Positions 55,231 to 64,000 of a stretch of DNA of 64,000 nucleotides are shown in pieces. Numbering within the stretch: the first letter of the stretch is position 1; the number at the start of each line of letters is the position of its first letter. The translations under genes were made by a program, and so were the position numbers. The notes beneath the pieces are model-generated. The model searched no databases and was not told the origin of the DNA. It worked only from the letters and a program-made list of their open reading frames with translations. Location: positions 62,001 to 126,000 of the forward strand of contig WOUO01000005.1 of the NCBI GenBank assembly GCA_017139535.1, written 5' to 3'. The stretch comes from Trichocladium uniseriatum (Eukaryota; Ascomycota; Sordariomycetes; Sordariales; Chaetomiaceae).

Positions 55231-58200
55231 ATGGCTGACGGGATAGATGCTCCCTCCATCACAGGAGAGGCAAACGCGGAGCTAAATCCTGGCGGGGGCA
55301 TTGGTCAGATCGTTGAGGGCCCAAGCGACGCTGCTCCCCAAAATCTCGTCCCGGAGAATGCCTCGTCGGCAGAAACAGGCCTCGAGGAAGACTCGACATT
55401 GCCCCCTGACCAGAGCAACCATCAGACAAAAGACCTAAATGGCGAAGAGCAACACGCAACGGCGGATACCCCCATTGATAGAGACGAAGACGGCCTGCGC
55501 CCGGCAGACGACCAGGACGGTGGCCATGACGACACCAGAAGCGATGCGGATAGCGACGATGGTCTGTTTGTTGACCAGACAGTTCTCGATGAGAATATCA
55601 TCAAAAGAGAGGACACAAGCGATGCCGGTAGCCCCGAACGGGACAAGTCGCCGCGCCATGGCCAGCGAGAGCACCACCCACAGCTAGAGGAAGATGACGA
55701 CGAATGCATGATCATTGATAGTAAGGACGTGCCCGCCAATGTCATGACAAAGTTTGCCGAATCCGAGTTTGGCAAGCACGGCAACAGCGCCGCAGCCAAT
55801 GACGATATTATCTACACCGGCTCCGTCAAAGTGAAGATAGAGGAAGAGAGTTCGACCGATGACAACGACGACTCCTACTCTGTCTTCCAAGGGAACGAAG
55901 ATTCCGATCTGTCTGACGGCGAGCAACCGCGAAAACGCCGCCGTAAATCCTCGAAGCGCCAGCCAAAACAAAAGCAAAAGCGGGTTCGAACGCGACCCGA
56001 AGACACCATCGCTGATGGCGAACAGGGCCACAGAGAGTGGCAAGAGCCAACCGAAGATGAGTTGATACAGCTCCACACAAAGTACGAGGAGCTGAGCGCT
56101 CGAAAGGCCAGAGGCCCACTGCCTCTCAAGCAGAAGGTTGCTCTGGCTAAAATCACTGCGAGAATCCGCGCCGTTGAGAAAATGGCTGCACAAGAGTCCA
56201 GTGACCAGAATAACCCCGCAGAGCCACAGGACAACGGCCAAGATGAAGATGGGGCTGCAGAAGAGGCGGTTCGGCAAGTACTAGCCAGGTACAATTCGTC
56301 GCCGATACCAGGTCAGGAGACTTCTGTTGAGCAGGATGCACCATCAGAGCAGGCCACCAACGCAAAGAAACCCCGCCGAGCGCAGCCCAAGTCAGCCAAG
56401 GAGTACTGGGAACGCCAATACGCCGAGAACGGCTCAACCCAGAACACTATCCCCAACAGGTCTGCCAAGAGAAAGCGGCCAGCACAAGGCAGGAGGAAGA
56501 ACACAAAAAGAGACGCCGCCAGGGAGAACCGACTGGTGCGAATGCTCCAAGACTCGAACCCCATCGCGGCGAGGGCGGCCCAGGGACACATGACCATGCC
56601 CGGGCCGATCCAGGCCAAACGCCAGGACGACCAGCTGCGGGCGATGAAGGCCTTCCTCTTCAAGATCAGCAGCAATCCCAACAGCCGCTCCACATCCCTA
56701 GATATGCGGCTGCTCAAAGAAGCCGTCAAGTCGTTTGGCTACAGGCAGGTGAAGGCAGTGGATGGCCAGTGGAAACTCAAGGGTATGATCTCGCCCCTGT
56801 ACAACCACCAGCTGGTGGGAGTGCGCTGGATGCTTGGCCAGGAGTTCTCCCCAGACGGCCCGTGGGGCGGTATCCTCGGTGACCAGATGGGTCTGGGCAA
56901 GACAGTCCAGGTTTTGGCTGCCATGTCTGCCAACCGGCCCAGTCCAGAGGAAATTGAAGCAGGTCGTCATCAGACATTGATTGTCGCTCCGGCTGTTGCC
57001 ATCAGCCAGTGGGCGAAGGAGATCGAGAAGCACTGTGACAAGTCCTTCATCAAGGCGGTTCATCATTATAAAGCTAAGCAGAAGCTTCCGCTGTGGATGT
57101 GGAAAGGCGCCGATGTTATGTAAGTCCCACGTATTCCCCAGGCTGGGGTCGCTTTTAAGGAATATTGTCTAACCCCAGACAGACTGGCAAGTTACAATGA
57201 GGTTGCCAACGCGTACCCATCCGAAAAGACCCTCAAGCGCATAGCTGGCATGAAGCTGAACGAGCAGGAGTGGGCAGAGGAGTTTGAGGGTGAGCTCGGC
57301 GAGCTGTTTGGGAACGATTTCTACCGCGTCGTTCTCGATGAAGGGCACGCCATCAGGAACCACGATAAGAAGAGTACGTTTCCTCACCGTCATAATCTGT
57401 TACCTGTTAGACTAACACACTCATCACAGCCGCAATGGCCTGCATCCACCTCTCGAGCAAATACCGGTGGATTCTGACCGGAACGCCACTGCACAACTCT
57501 GTCGACGGTCAGTTGCCGACCCTCGCCTGTTACTCGTGCACTGACAAGATGTCACAGAGCTCTATGCCTACTTTCGATTCCTAGGTGCCCATTGGGCAGA
57601 AGACCACGACGAGTTTTGCAAGCAGTTCGGCAACATTGAAAAGGTACCAATGGCTTGTCTGTTGACTTTGCGGTCTTTGACTAACGACACTCAAGGACGA
57701 TGTGCAGGGAAGACTTGAAGCCATCGTCTCCAGCATTATGCTCCGGAGGTAAGAACTCTCCGGTCCTCACGTATGCCTCCCTGCTCACAAGGCACAGACG
57801 AGTCGACGACCATTTCCTTGGAGTTCCTATCCTCCAAATCCCTTGAACCCACGAGCCAAAGATTGTCTGGGTTGATCTGACCCAGGAAGAGCGTTTGATC
57901 TATCGGCAAGTTTAAGTCCTAATTTTAGGTTCATCAGAGCTAGGGCTAACTTGTGGCAGACGGCTCGAGAGTCGTTTCCGCGACAACATGAGCACGCACC
58001 TCAAGGCTGGCACAGCAACCAAGAAGAAGCTGCAAACGTTCCTTGCGTACCTCACTCGCTTGCGGCAAGCAGTGGCACATCTATACCTCCTCGAAGGCGT
58101 CCTTCAAGAGAACTTCACGCTGGAGGACTTCAACTACCTCAAGCGCCACCTCTCCAAGCTCGGCCAAACGCCTATGCACCAACAGGTTCAGCGTTGGGTA

Positions 58201-59523
58201 GACATGGAGTACGAGGCCCAGGATGGTGATGAGCCGAGGACCTTTGGAAAGAGCCGTTTCGGCATCGAGTTCAACATGGACTCGCAGTTGGCGGTTCTGG
58301 AAGCCGGCAAGTCCTTGGTCGACGTCACCTGCCGCATCTGCTACGAGGTCCCCATCAATCCCAGGATCACCGAGGTATGTAAATATTCCTTAAGCCACCC
58401 AGATGGAAGACCTTGTTCTAACAACCTTTGCTCCATGACACAGTGTGGACACACCTTCTGCCAAGCGTGTATCGCCGAGGCCTTGCTGTTGAGTGACAAT
58501 ACCTGCCCCAGCTGCAAGAACCTACTCCATCACATAGAGGCCCTCAAGGAACCGGAACGCACGCCCCCCGAACACGTCGACGAAGGCATGGAGGAGGAAC
58601 CTGAAGGCCCCGGGAGAAGGAAAAAAAAGAAAAAGCAGGCACGTGAGATCGGCGACGACGAGAACTGGGTCCAGCCCAAGCTCAAGGACAGTTCCAAGTG
58701 GATCACGCAGTACGACAAGAGCTATCCCGAGCAGATCCTGGTGGCGAGCGCCAAGACGATTGCCGTCAAGAACCAGATCTTGATATGGCAGAAGGAGGCG
58801 CCTGACGACAATATTATTGGTGAGTAGTGCCAGGGTTGCCGTTACTCATGTGGTGTTTAGATATCTGACTGACAAACACCACCAGTCTTTATCAACTGGT
58901 CCAAACTGGCCGGCATCATCGGACGCATGCTCTTCGAAGAAGGCCTCGGATTCCTCTACTACGTCGGCGACATGACAACCGACCAAAAGAACGCCGCCAT
59001 CGCTGCCTTCCAAGACAACCCCGACATTAAAATCCTTGTAAGTCCAGACCCAATATCCACCAATTCACTATTAACTCACCACGTGCCGCCATGCAACCAG
59101 ATCGCCTCCATCCGCTGCGGCGGCCAATCCCTCAACCTGACCGTCGCCAACCGCGTCCTCAGCGTGGACCAGTGGTGGAACACGGCGCTCGAGAACCAGG
59201 CCTTTGGGCGCGTGCACCGCATCGGGCAGCGCAAGGAGACGCACTTTGTGAAAGTGGTCGTCAAGGACAGCGTCGACGAGCGGCTGCTGCAGCTGCAGCA
59301 CGACAAGGCGCACGTCATTGCGCGCGCGCTGCAGGAGGACGAGCGCCACAAGACGGAGCCGACGCTGGACGAGTTGATGAGGCTTTTTGGGGCGGACGCG
59401 GATGCGGATGCGGATCCGGGGGTTGGGGGGGATGGGGAGGATGGGGATGGGGTGGTTGATGAGGGTGATGGTGATGATGAGAATGGCGAGGCGGTGGAGA
59501 GTGGGTCGGTGGAGGAGGTATGA
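55231..59523 (+). pseudogene. SNF2-family RING-finger helicase (Rad5/Rad16-like) interrupted by an in-frame TGA
   Basis: Ten exons: 55231-57119, 57183-57373, 57430-57507, 57558-57643, 57696-57748, 57798-57905, 57960-58374, 58444-58819, 58886-59037 and 59101-59523, about 1,256 codons. Residues 1-510 are acidic then basic (KRRRKSSKRQPKQKQKRVR). SNF2 lobe 1 starts near 523: LYNHQLVGVRWML, Walker A GDQMGLGKT, box II VVLDEGHAIRNH, box III ILTGTPLHNS. A RING finger (CRICYEV, then CGHTFCQACI, CPSCK) sits before helicase lobe 2 (FINWSKLAGIIG, VLSVDQWWN, FGRVHRIGQRKETHFV), the Rad5/Rad16 order. This group acts in DNA repair and ubiquitin transfer to chromatin-bound proteins. Codon 782 (57844-57846) is TGA inside conserved GVPILQIP-x-THEPKIVWV. 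Read as it stands, the product ends at 781 aa without RING and lobe 2. Either a real null allele or a sequence error. Intron 6 is GC-AG. Confidence 0.75.
57906..57959 (+). other. Predicted GC-AG intron in the SNF2 gene
   Basis: The only way to join ERLIYR to RLESRFRDNMS in phase is to use GCAAGT as donor at 57906 and GGCAG as acceptor, with a GCTAAC branch site 12 bases before. GCAAGT is the usual consensus for GC donors. Confidence 0.65.
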
Positions 59524-59756
59524 GTCTGTCTGGCTCAAGGGAAGGACTCAGATGGTGTGTTGGCGGGGAACTGGTTTGCTTGTGAGGAGCACAGGTTGCG
59601 GTCGAATCTTTGGGGCATGGACATGGGCATAGAAATGGAAAGGCCGGTAAACTCTGGCGATGGAACGGCAAACTTTAGGTAGGTATATGCCTAGGTGCCG
59701 ATTTCTCGGCCGGACTCACGTGGTAGAGCGGTTCGATGCAAAATTACATTACCTAC
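59524..59756. other. 3' flank of the SNF2 gene
   Basis: Non-coding. A tRNA A-box-like tggtagagcg next to gttcgatgc occurs at about 59721-59739, but box spacing and stems do not make a tRNA. Confidence 0.35.
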
Positions 59757-59774
59757 ACAAGTTACCCAGTTTAT

Positions 59775-59897
59775 CTAGAGCCTCAAACGCACGGAGTAGC
59801 GACGCAAGGGGAACGAATATAGGAGACCATAACATACACTAGGCCTTCCCTCAAGGATTCTTGTCAGACCCGGGGCTTAGTTAAGACCGTTGTAGTA
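59775..59897 (+). repeat. Left arm of a divergent inverted repeat
   Basis: 123 bp that match the reverse complement of 62741-62850 with one short gap. Shared blocks include tagcgacgca, gaccataa, cacactagg-like and aaggattcttgtca. Most differences are C/T or G/A. Similarity fades upstream of about 59757. Confidence 0.75.
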
Positions 59898-60075
59898 CCC
59901 ACCCCTTTTTTTCTCTCCCTCTCTCTTTCCTCTCTTTCTTTCTTCGTTCCTCTCTTCTCTCTTCAACTACCAGATGCATCATCCTAGGGTAAGAGGTCAT
60001 CTTGATTAATACCCTGATATCTTAATCTTCGTGTTTATAGCAACATTCTGAACTTCAGCTCTGCCCGGAACAGCC
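59898..60075. other. Pyrimidine-rich spacer
   Basis: Dominated by ctctctttcc-type sequence (about 59905-59965). It separates the inverted-repeat arm from the stop codon of the Ala-rich ORF. Confidence 0.4.
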
Positions 60076-61164
60076 TTACTCCTCTAACACCTCTTGCTCC
60101 GTCACATCCGTCGCCGCCTGCAGTGTCGTTTGGCAACTGCCAGCGCTTTGCCCAATATTCGCGTATTCAGGCAGAGGGGGGAGACCAGCAGAAGTTGCCA
60201 CAGCTGCTAGTGCCTGAGCTGCTTCCTGATTCCCGACCATAGCATTATAGCTCCAGAGGGCGTGGAAAACCGCCCGCAACCTATCCGCCTCCAAGACAGC
60301 TGCGCAAACTGCTCTAGGAATCCTGCGACAGGTACATTTGCTAACGTATAAGTCTTCGCTGTCGGCGTGGAGAAGACGGCCCCCAGCAGCTACGGCCGCA
60401 AGCGTGGTTACCGCCCAGGCGTGTCCGAGCTTCGAAGCCTGGTCCCGGACTGCGTAGAGGGCTGCGTGTACCCGGGCCATCTGCAGCACGGCCTCGCAGC
60501 GTCCACCAGCAGGATTTAGGCGTAAGATGTCGGAGGGCTGCTGAATGTCGGAGTCGGTCCTGCTAAAGGCTTTGCTAACGTCGGCAGCCGCCCGTCTGGC
60601 GGCGCCAGACCATATGCCGGCGCTACTCCGGGCTTGGCCCTCAGAAGGCGAGACTGTCGCGACAGCATTAGTAGCCTTGGCGACGGCGCGGACAACGGCG
60701 GCAGCGACATTGTCTCGCGACCAAGAGTTGATGGGAGAGATGAGGTAGTCCATGATGCTGAGAGCCTCAGGAAGGTGTTCGGAAAAGGCGGGTATGCACG
60801 CCGCCGGTACCGAGTTCCGAGTCTGCTCGTAAATGGCCGCAAAGGAAGTCCCTGGCTCCTTTGCCACTGCAACAGCATAGTCGGCGACGGCAGTAGTCAT
60901 GGCAGTAGCCGTCACCTGAGCCTCCGGGGCCGGCACGGCGGCAACAGCGCGGGAAGCATGACTGATGACTTCGGCTACCGCTCTAGCTGCAGCTGGTCCA
61001 CTAGTGACGCCAGCCAAGCAAACAGCAGCATCAATGCTCATAGGCGTTTCGTGAATAGACAGTCTGCCCTTCGGCAGCTCGTTGATGATTTCGACTTCCT
61101 TGTCTCTGGCCCTCCGTGTATTCTGCCGTAGACAGGCCTGGAACCGCCGCAACGCGTTGCCCAT
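60076..61164 (-). CDS. Ala-rich protein of unknown family
   Basis: Single ORF, 362 aa from the ATG at 61164, the first ATG of the frame. A splice-acceptor-like ctttacag lies about 30 bp upstream, so a leader intron is possible. The protein begins MGNALRRFQACLRQN and is very rich in Ala/Val/Ser, with long helical stretches (RAVAEVISHASRAVAAVPAP, AAAVVRAVAKATNAVATV). It has scattered Cys residues and a CTCRR motif at about 293-297. There are no transmembrane segments or known domains. Codon 2 Gly could be myristoylated, but the following residues fit that motif poorly. The segment EADRLRAVF is shared at DNA level with the neighbouring small ORF (see findings). Probably lineage-specific. Confidence 0.45.
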   Translation of the reverse strand: MGNALRRFQACLRQNTRRARDKEVEIINELPKGRLSIHETPMSIDAAVCLAGVTSGPAAARAVAEVISHASRAVAAVPAPEAQVTATAMTTAVADYAVAVAKEPGTSFAAIYEQTRNSVPAACIPAFSEHLPEALSIMDYLISPINSWSRDNVAAAVVRAVAKATNAVATVSPSEGQARSSAGIWSGAARRAAADVSKAFSRTDSDIQQPSDILRLNPAGGRCEAVLQMARVHAALYAVRDQASKLGHAWAVTTLAAVAAGGRLLHADSEDLYVSKCTCRRIPRAVCAAVLEADRLRAVFHALWSYNAMVGNQEAAQALAAVATSAGLPPLPEYANIGQSAGSCQTTLQAATDVTEQEVLEE

Positions 61165-61679
61165 CGTTTCGGAATTAGAGCAAAGAATACCTGTAAAGGT
61201 AAGAGCTCGCTGGGAAGAGAGGGTTTGGCAACGTTGTGATAAGGGAGGTGTTATAGAGGGTTTATACGGTGACGTAAAGTATGTGTCAGGCAGTTCCGCT
61301 GCGGTAGGTACGTAAGCCACTCGCGCGTCGTGCACGGCGTCTTCCGAAATACCTCTTGGAGCTTTTCTTAGATTGTTAGTTGCATTAAGTGTTGCACTAA
61401 GTTCGAGTCAAGTTCGAGTCCAGGTTGTTGTACTGGGCCAGCTACTCACTCCCATTATGAATCAAGATAACCTCTTGAGGTAGCTTCTTAGTTAGGAATT
61501 TTGATCGACTACAAGAGAGGTATAAGTAGACACCCTTCCATTAATATCACAAGCTAATTATACTATTCCTCTACCGCTCTTTGGAGTCTAAATCCTATTC
61601 TCCCCTCGTTTTCGGAAGGGCACAAGCCAAAAACAACAAACACCAACACATACACACTAAAAAAAAGAAAGAGACAAAA
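61165..61679. other. AT-richer spacer between two low-complexity ORFs
   Basis: Includes a short direct repeat, aagttcgagtc, twice at about 61400-61422, and an A/T-rich stretch near 61545-61565. No supported gene. Confidence 0.4.
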
Positions 61680-62057
61680 CTACGTAGAGACGTCGGCAGC
61701 GGCGGCGGCGGCGGCCTTCGCTGCGTTGGCCTTCATGCTGTCGGCCACCTCTCGGAGAGCCGCCCGCAACCTGTCCACCTCCCTTTGCTTCTTCTCCTTT
61801 GCCGCCACCGCCGCCAGCCGCTTCTCCTCCTCCCGCCTCCTCGCCTCCTCCACCTCCACCAGCCGCCCCTCCTTCTCCGCGTTTGCCGTCACCGCCTCGG
61901 CCAGCTCCCTCTCCTTCTCCTCCAGCTTCCTCTCCTTCTCCTCCAGCTTTTTGGCCAGCTTGGCCCGATCGCGGCGATCGAGCCACAGCGATTTCGCAGC
62001 GAGCCCGAGGGACACCACTGCCAGCACAATGCTCATGATTTCGAAGATCCGGGACAT
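61680..62057 (-). CDS. Small membrane-anchored coiled-coil ORF
   Basis: 125 codons from an ATG at 62057. SRIFEIMSIVLAVVSLGLAA is a likely membrane helix. Then comes a charged coiled coil (KLAKKLEEKERKLEEKEREL, then RREEEKRLAAVAAKEKKQRE), VDRLRAALREVADSM, and an Ala run. No family recognised; coiled-coil composition will produce spurious database hits. The upstream sequence is an open Ser/Thr/Asn tract from the trinucleotide array, so the true start may lie further up or be spliced from the signal-peptide ORF at 62403. Confidence 0.35.
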   Translation of the reverse strand: MSRIFEIMSIVLAVVSLGLAAKSLWLDRRDRAKLAKKLEEKERKLEEKERELAEAVTANAEKEGRLVEVEEARRREEEKRLAAVAAKEKKQREVDRLRAALREVADSMKANAAKAAAAAAADVST

Positions 62058-62340
62058 GTTGCTGGTGCTGCTGTTGTTGTTGGTGCTGCTGTGGTTGCTG
62101 CTGCTGCTGTTGGTGCTGCTGTTATTGGTGGTGGTGCTGCTGCTGCTGCTGCTGCTGCTGTTGGTGGTGGTGCGGGTGCGGGTGCGGGTGTTGCTGGTGC
62201 TGCTACTGCTGCTGCTGGGGTGGTGATGGTGGTGCGGGTGCGGGTGTTGTTTGTGCTGCTGCTGTTGTTGTTGTTTCTGTTGCTGCTGCTTTTGCTGCTG
62301 CTTCTGCTGCTTCTGCTGCTTCTGCTGACGGCGATGATGC
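62058..62340. repeat. CTG/CAG-type trinucleotide-rich tract
   Basis: About 280 bp made mainly of ctg, gtg and ttg triplets on the plus strand (cag, cac and caa on the minus), with interspersed gcgggtgcgggtg units. It is open in several frames, which explains long Leu/Val, Gln/His and Ser/Thr ORFs here. Slippage and assembly collapse are likely. Confidence 0.9.
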
Positions 62341-62403
62341 GAGGTCTAACGAGTAGAGAATCAACACGCAGCAGAGCAGAGAAAAGCAGCCTCGAGTCTT
62401 CAT
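62203..62403 (-). CDS. Short ORF with signal peptide, possibly exon 1 of a spliced gene
   Basis: 66 codons from ATG at 62403. MKTRGCFSLLCCVLILYSLD is a credible signal peptide, followed by Ala/Glu and Thr/Ala/Pro low complexity, ending in Gln residues inside the trinucleotide tract. It may splice or frameshift into the downstream membrane/coiled-coil ORF. I cannot identify the junction because CAG acceptors are everywhere in the tract. Confidence 0.25.
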   Translation of the reverse strand: MKTRGCFSLLCCVLILYSLDLASSPSAEAAEAAEAAAKAAATETTTTAAAQTTPAPAPPSPPQQQQ

Positions 62404-62740
62404 CCCCAGTATGGTAGGTGCAGGTCAGAGAAAAGGAAAGAGACCGCAGCGCCCGTTTTCAACAGGGAACGCTCCATCCTCTGGTCATCAACCCGTGGCG
62501 ATTGCAAATTGCAACTGCCTAACTACCCTATATTGGAGTGGACTGCCCGAAGTGCGCCTGCCGTTAAGCTCCGGGGCGGGCGAGAGACAAGAGGTGGAAG
62601 TCGAGACTGGCAGCGCATCCATCGAAACTTTCTCAAGACTTCGTGTCAGTAGGTATTAGTCAAGAAGGCTAAGGTACGTTTCGGGATAAGCTGGGCTGGC
62701 CGGCCTTTTGTATAGACTGGCATGCGACTTGACATTTAGT
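62404..62740. other. Non-coding spacer
   Basis: Sequence between the signal-peptide ORF and the right arm of the inverted repeat. No gene or site recognised. Confidence 0.4.
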
Positions 62741-62850
62741 GCTACGACGGCCTTGACTGAGCCCCGGATTTGACAAGAATCCTTGGGAAAGCCTAGTGTG
62801 TATTATGGTCACCCGTCCTGCGTCGCTATTCCGTGTGTTTGGGGCTCTAG
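62741..62850 (-). repeat. Right arm of the divergent inverted repeat
   Basis: 110 bp; its reverse complement aligns with 59775-59897. It is about 13 bp shorter because of one internal gap. Weak similarity may continue to about 62870. Confidence 0.75.
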
Positions 62851-64000
62851 TTGACGGGCCAGAGTTGTTAAACGAATTGGCAATGTTCCGTCGGCGTCTC
62901 CCAAAGTTATGGCGCATTAAACATTCAGAGTGTGTCTGAAGTACCGATAGATCTTAACGCGACGTCCTCATTCTTGTAGCACCCCCTCGGATTTCGAAGT
63001 CCTATGCTTTGATGGACATTTTCCATATTACCTTACCCGGCTACCTTAGTCTACGATCAGTAACTTATCTAAGGGAGAGCGAACAAGATCCCGAGTTTTC
63101 TACTGTCTATGGCCGCATATGAGATGCGGAAGGGCAACAGGAGCTCAAATTGGAATTTGGGGATTGGCTACGACGGAGAGCGGTGGGCTTCAGGGGTGAA
63201 AAAGGGGTACAAGGTATCACCCGGACTCAAACTCGACTCGGACTTGGAGAAACACTTGGTGCAACAGCACTCCAAGGAAAGCCCCAAGGAAGAAAGAGAC
63301 CGAGAGGGGAATTGGGAAAACAGGGTGGGTGTGGGGTATCCACTCTTTTTTCTCCTCTTCGTGGCAGGTGCTAGTTCCATGCTTCTAAGCAACCTAATCC
63401 TCCTTCGGTCCCGAATCCCGATATCGTTCCGCGACCAATTCCGGGTCCCGGGTCCCGGGAATGATTGGACTCGGAAACGCAAAGAATCGGCTTCTTCAGC
63501 CATCAATTTTTTTCTTCTCTACCCGATCGGTGCGTCTTCCGCCGTTCCAATACTTCACATGATCACAGGCCGGACCGAGACCGCCTTAGCAGCAAGTTGA
63601 CCGCCTCGTCCAAGGACCAACGGTCCACGGCCCCAGGCGGACCAGATCCGCGGCAAGCCACCATGCACTTCCCACGACGGTAGTATCCCGGTTACAACTC
63701 CCGAGAATATGTACCAAGCGCGCCCTTCGGATGTGTCAATCGCGTCACCCCGCGTCCGTTCTCGGCCTCCCATGTGGAGGTATTCCCCACTTGCCGCGAC
63801 TGCCCGAGATCTAGAACGACGCCCTTCCGAAACTAGGGCTTCAGGTCGCTGCTTGGCAGGAGTTGGTATTTAAGAGGAGGTGTTGATAGATGGCATCTCG
63901 GCCGAGTTGGCGAGTTAGCATACCCAGCGCTACAGACTCAAAGCCTGAAACTTTCCGCCATGGCAACCTTGACTGGACACTCACGCATCTCGACAGACAT
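62851..64000. other. Gene-poor right end
   Basis: No ORF with family resemblance. A 163-codon ORF at 63109-63600 begins with ATG but has a competing frame of similar quality on the opposite strand and no domain. No rRNA, tRNA or telomeric repeat is seen. Confidence 0.35.

Noticed and set aside
59721..59739. tRNA-like A-box next to a B-box-like string
   Set aside because: The two boxes abut, leaving no room for D and anticodon arms, and no acceptor stem can be paired.
61581..62417. 278-codon plus-strand ORF full of Leu/Val
   Set aside because: Generated by the trinucleotide tract, open in several frames; hydrophobic runs have no membrane-protein pattern.
63109..63600. 163-codon plus-strand ORF at the right end
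   Set aside because: No domain, and a minus-strand frame of similar quality overlaps it.

Overview
The window looks like nuclear DNA from a filamentous ascomycete (Pezizomycotina, most likely a Sordariomycete). The signs are short spliceosomal introns of about 49-207 nt with CTAAC-type branch sites, GC-rich coding sequence, CT-rich leaders, and fungal-specific families: an 'amidoligase 2' protein, a fungal ubiquitin-like-domain protein, a GT90/CAP10-like transferase, Lcp5, Dbp4, Med4 and an NCS1 permease. The species cannot be named from the sequence alone. I rebuilt gene models by joining reading frames across GT-AG (once GC-AG) introns so that phase and family motifs stay continuous; all splice sites are predictions.

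Layout. 0.3-2.8 kb: secreted beta-propeller phytase-like protein. 3.4-12.7 kb: an accessory-looking stretch with a putative amidoligase, a kinase-like protein, a ubiquitin-like-domain protein, a short-chain dehydrogenase and an APH-type kinase-like protein. 13.1-30 kb: mostly conserved genes, namely a flavin monooxygenase, Lcp5 (ribosome biogenesis), a mucin-like single-pass membrane protein, a GT90 glycosyltransferase, a TM9SF/EMP70 protein, Mediator subunit 4, a six-exon Qcr10-like respiratory subunit, ALG10 glucosyltransferase and a small conserved protein. 30-34 kb: sparse, with two small uncertain ORFs. 34.1-46.6 kb: NCS1 permease, Dbp4 helicase, SUN-domain protein, UDP-glucose 4-epimerase and a quinone oxidoreductase. 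48.1-53.7 kb: a 1,849-residue degenerate ankyrin-array protein. 55.2-59.5 kb: a Rad5/Rad16-type SNF2-RING-helicase gene whose reading frame contains an in-frame TGA. 59.7-64 kb: a repeat-rich, gene-poor end with a divergent inverted-repeat pair enclosing Ala-rich and low-complexity ORFs.

There is no obvious biosynthetic cluster. ALG10, TM9SF, GT90 and the epimerase all serve the secretory or glycosylation pathway, but they are not arranged as a unit. The most unusual signals are: the nonsense codon and GC-AG intron in the SNF2 gene; the inverted repeat at 59.8/62.8 kb whose two arms differ mainly by transitions, as repeat-induced point mutation would leave them; the three-beat higher-order periodicity of the ankyrin array; and the amidoligase/kinase-like/ubiquitin-like neighbourhood near the left end.
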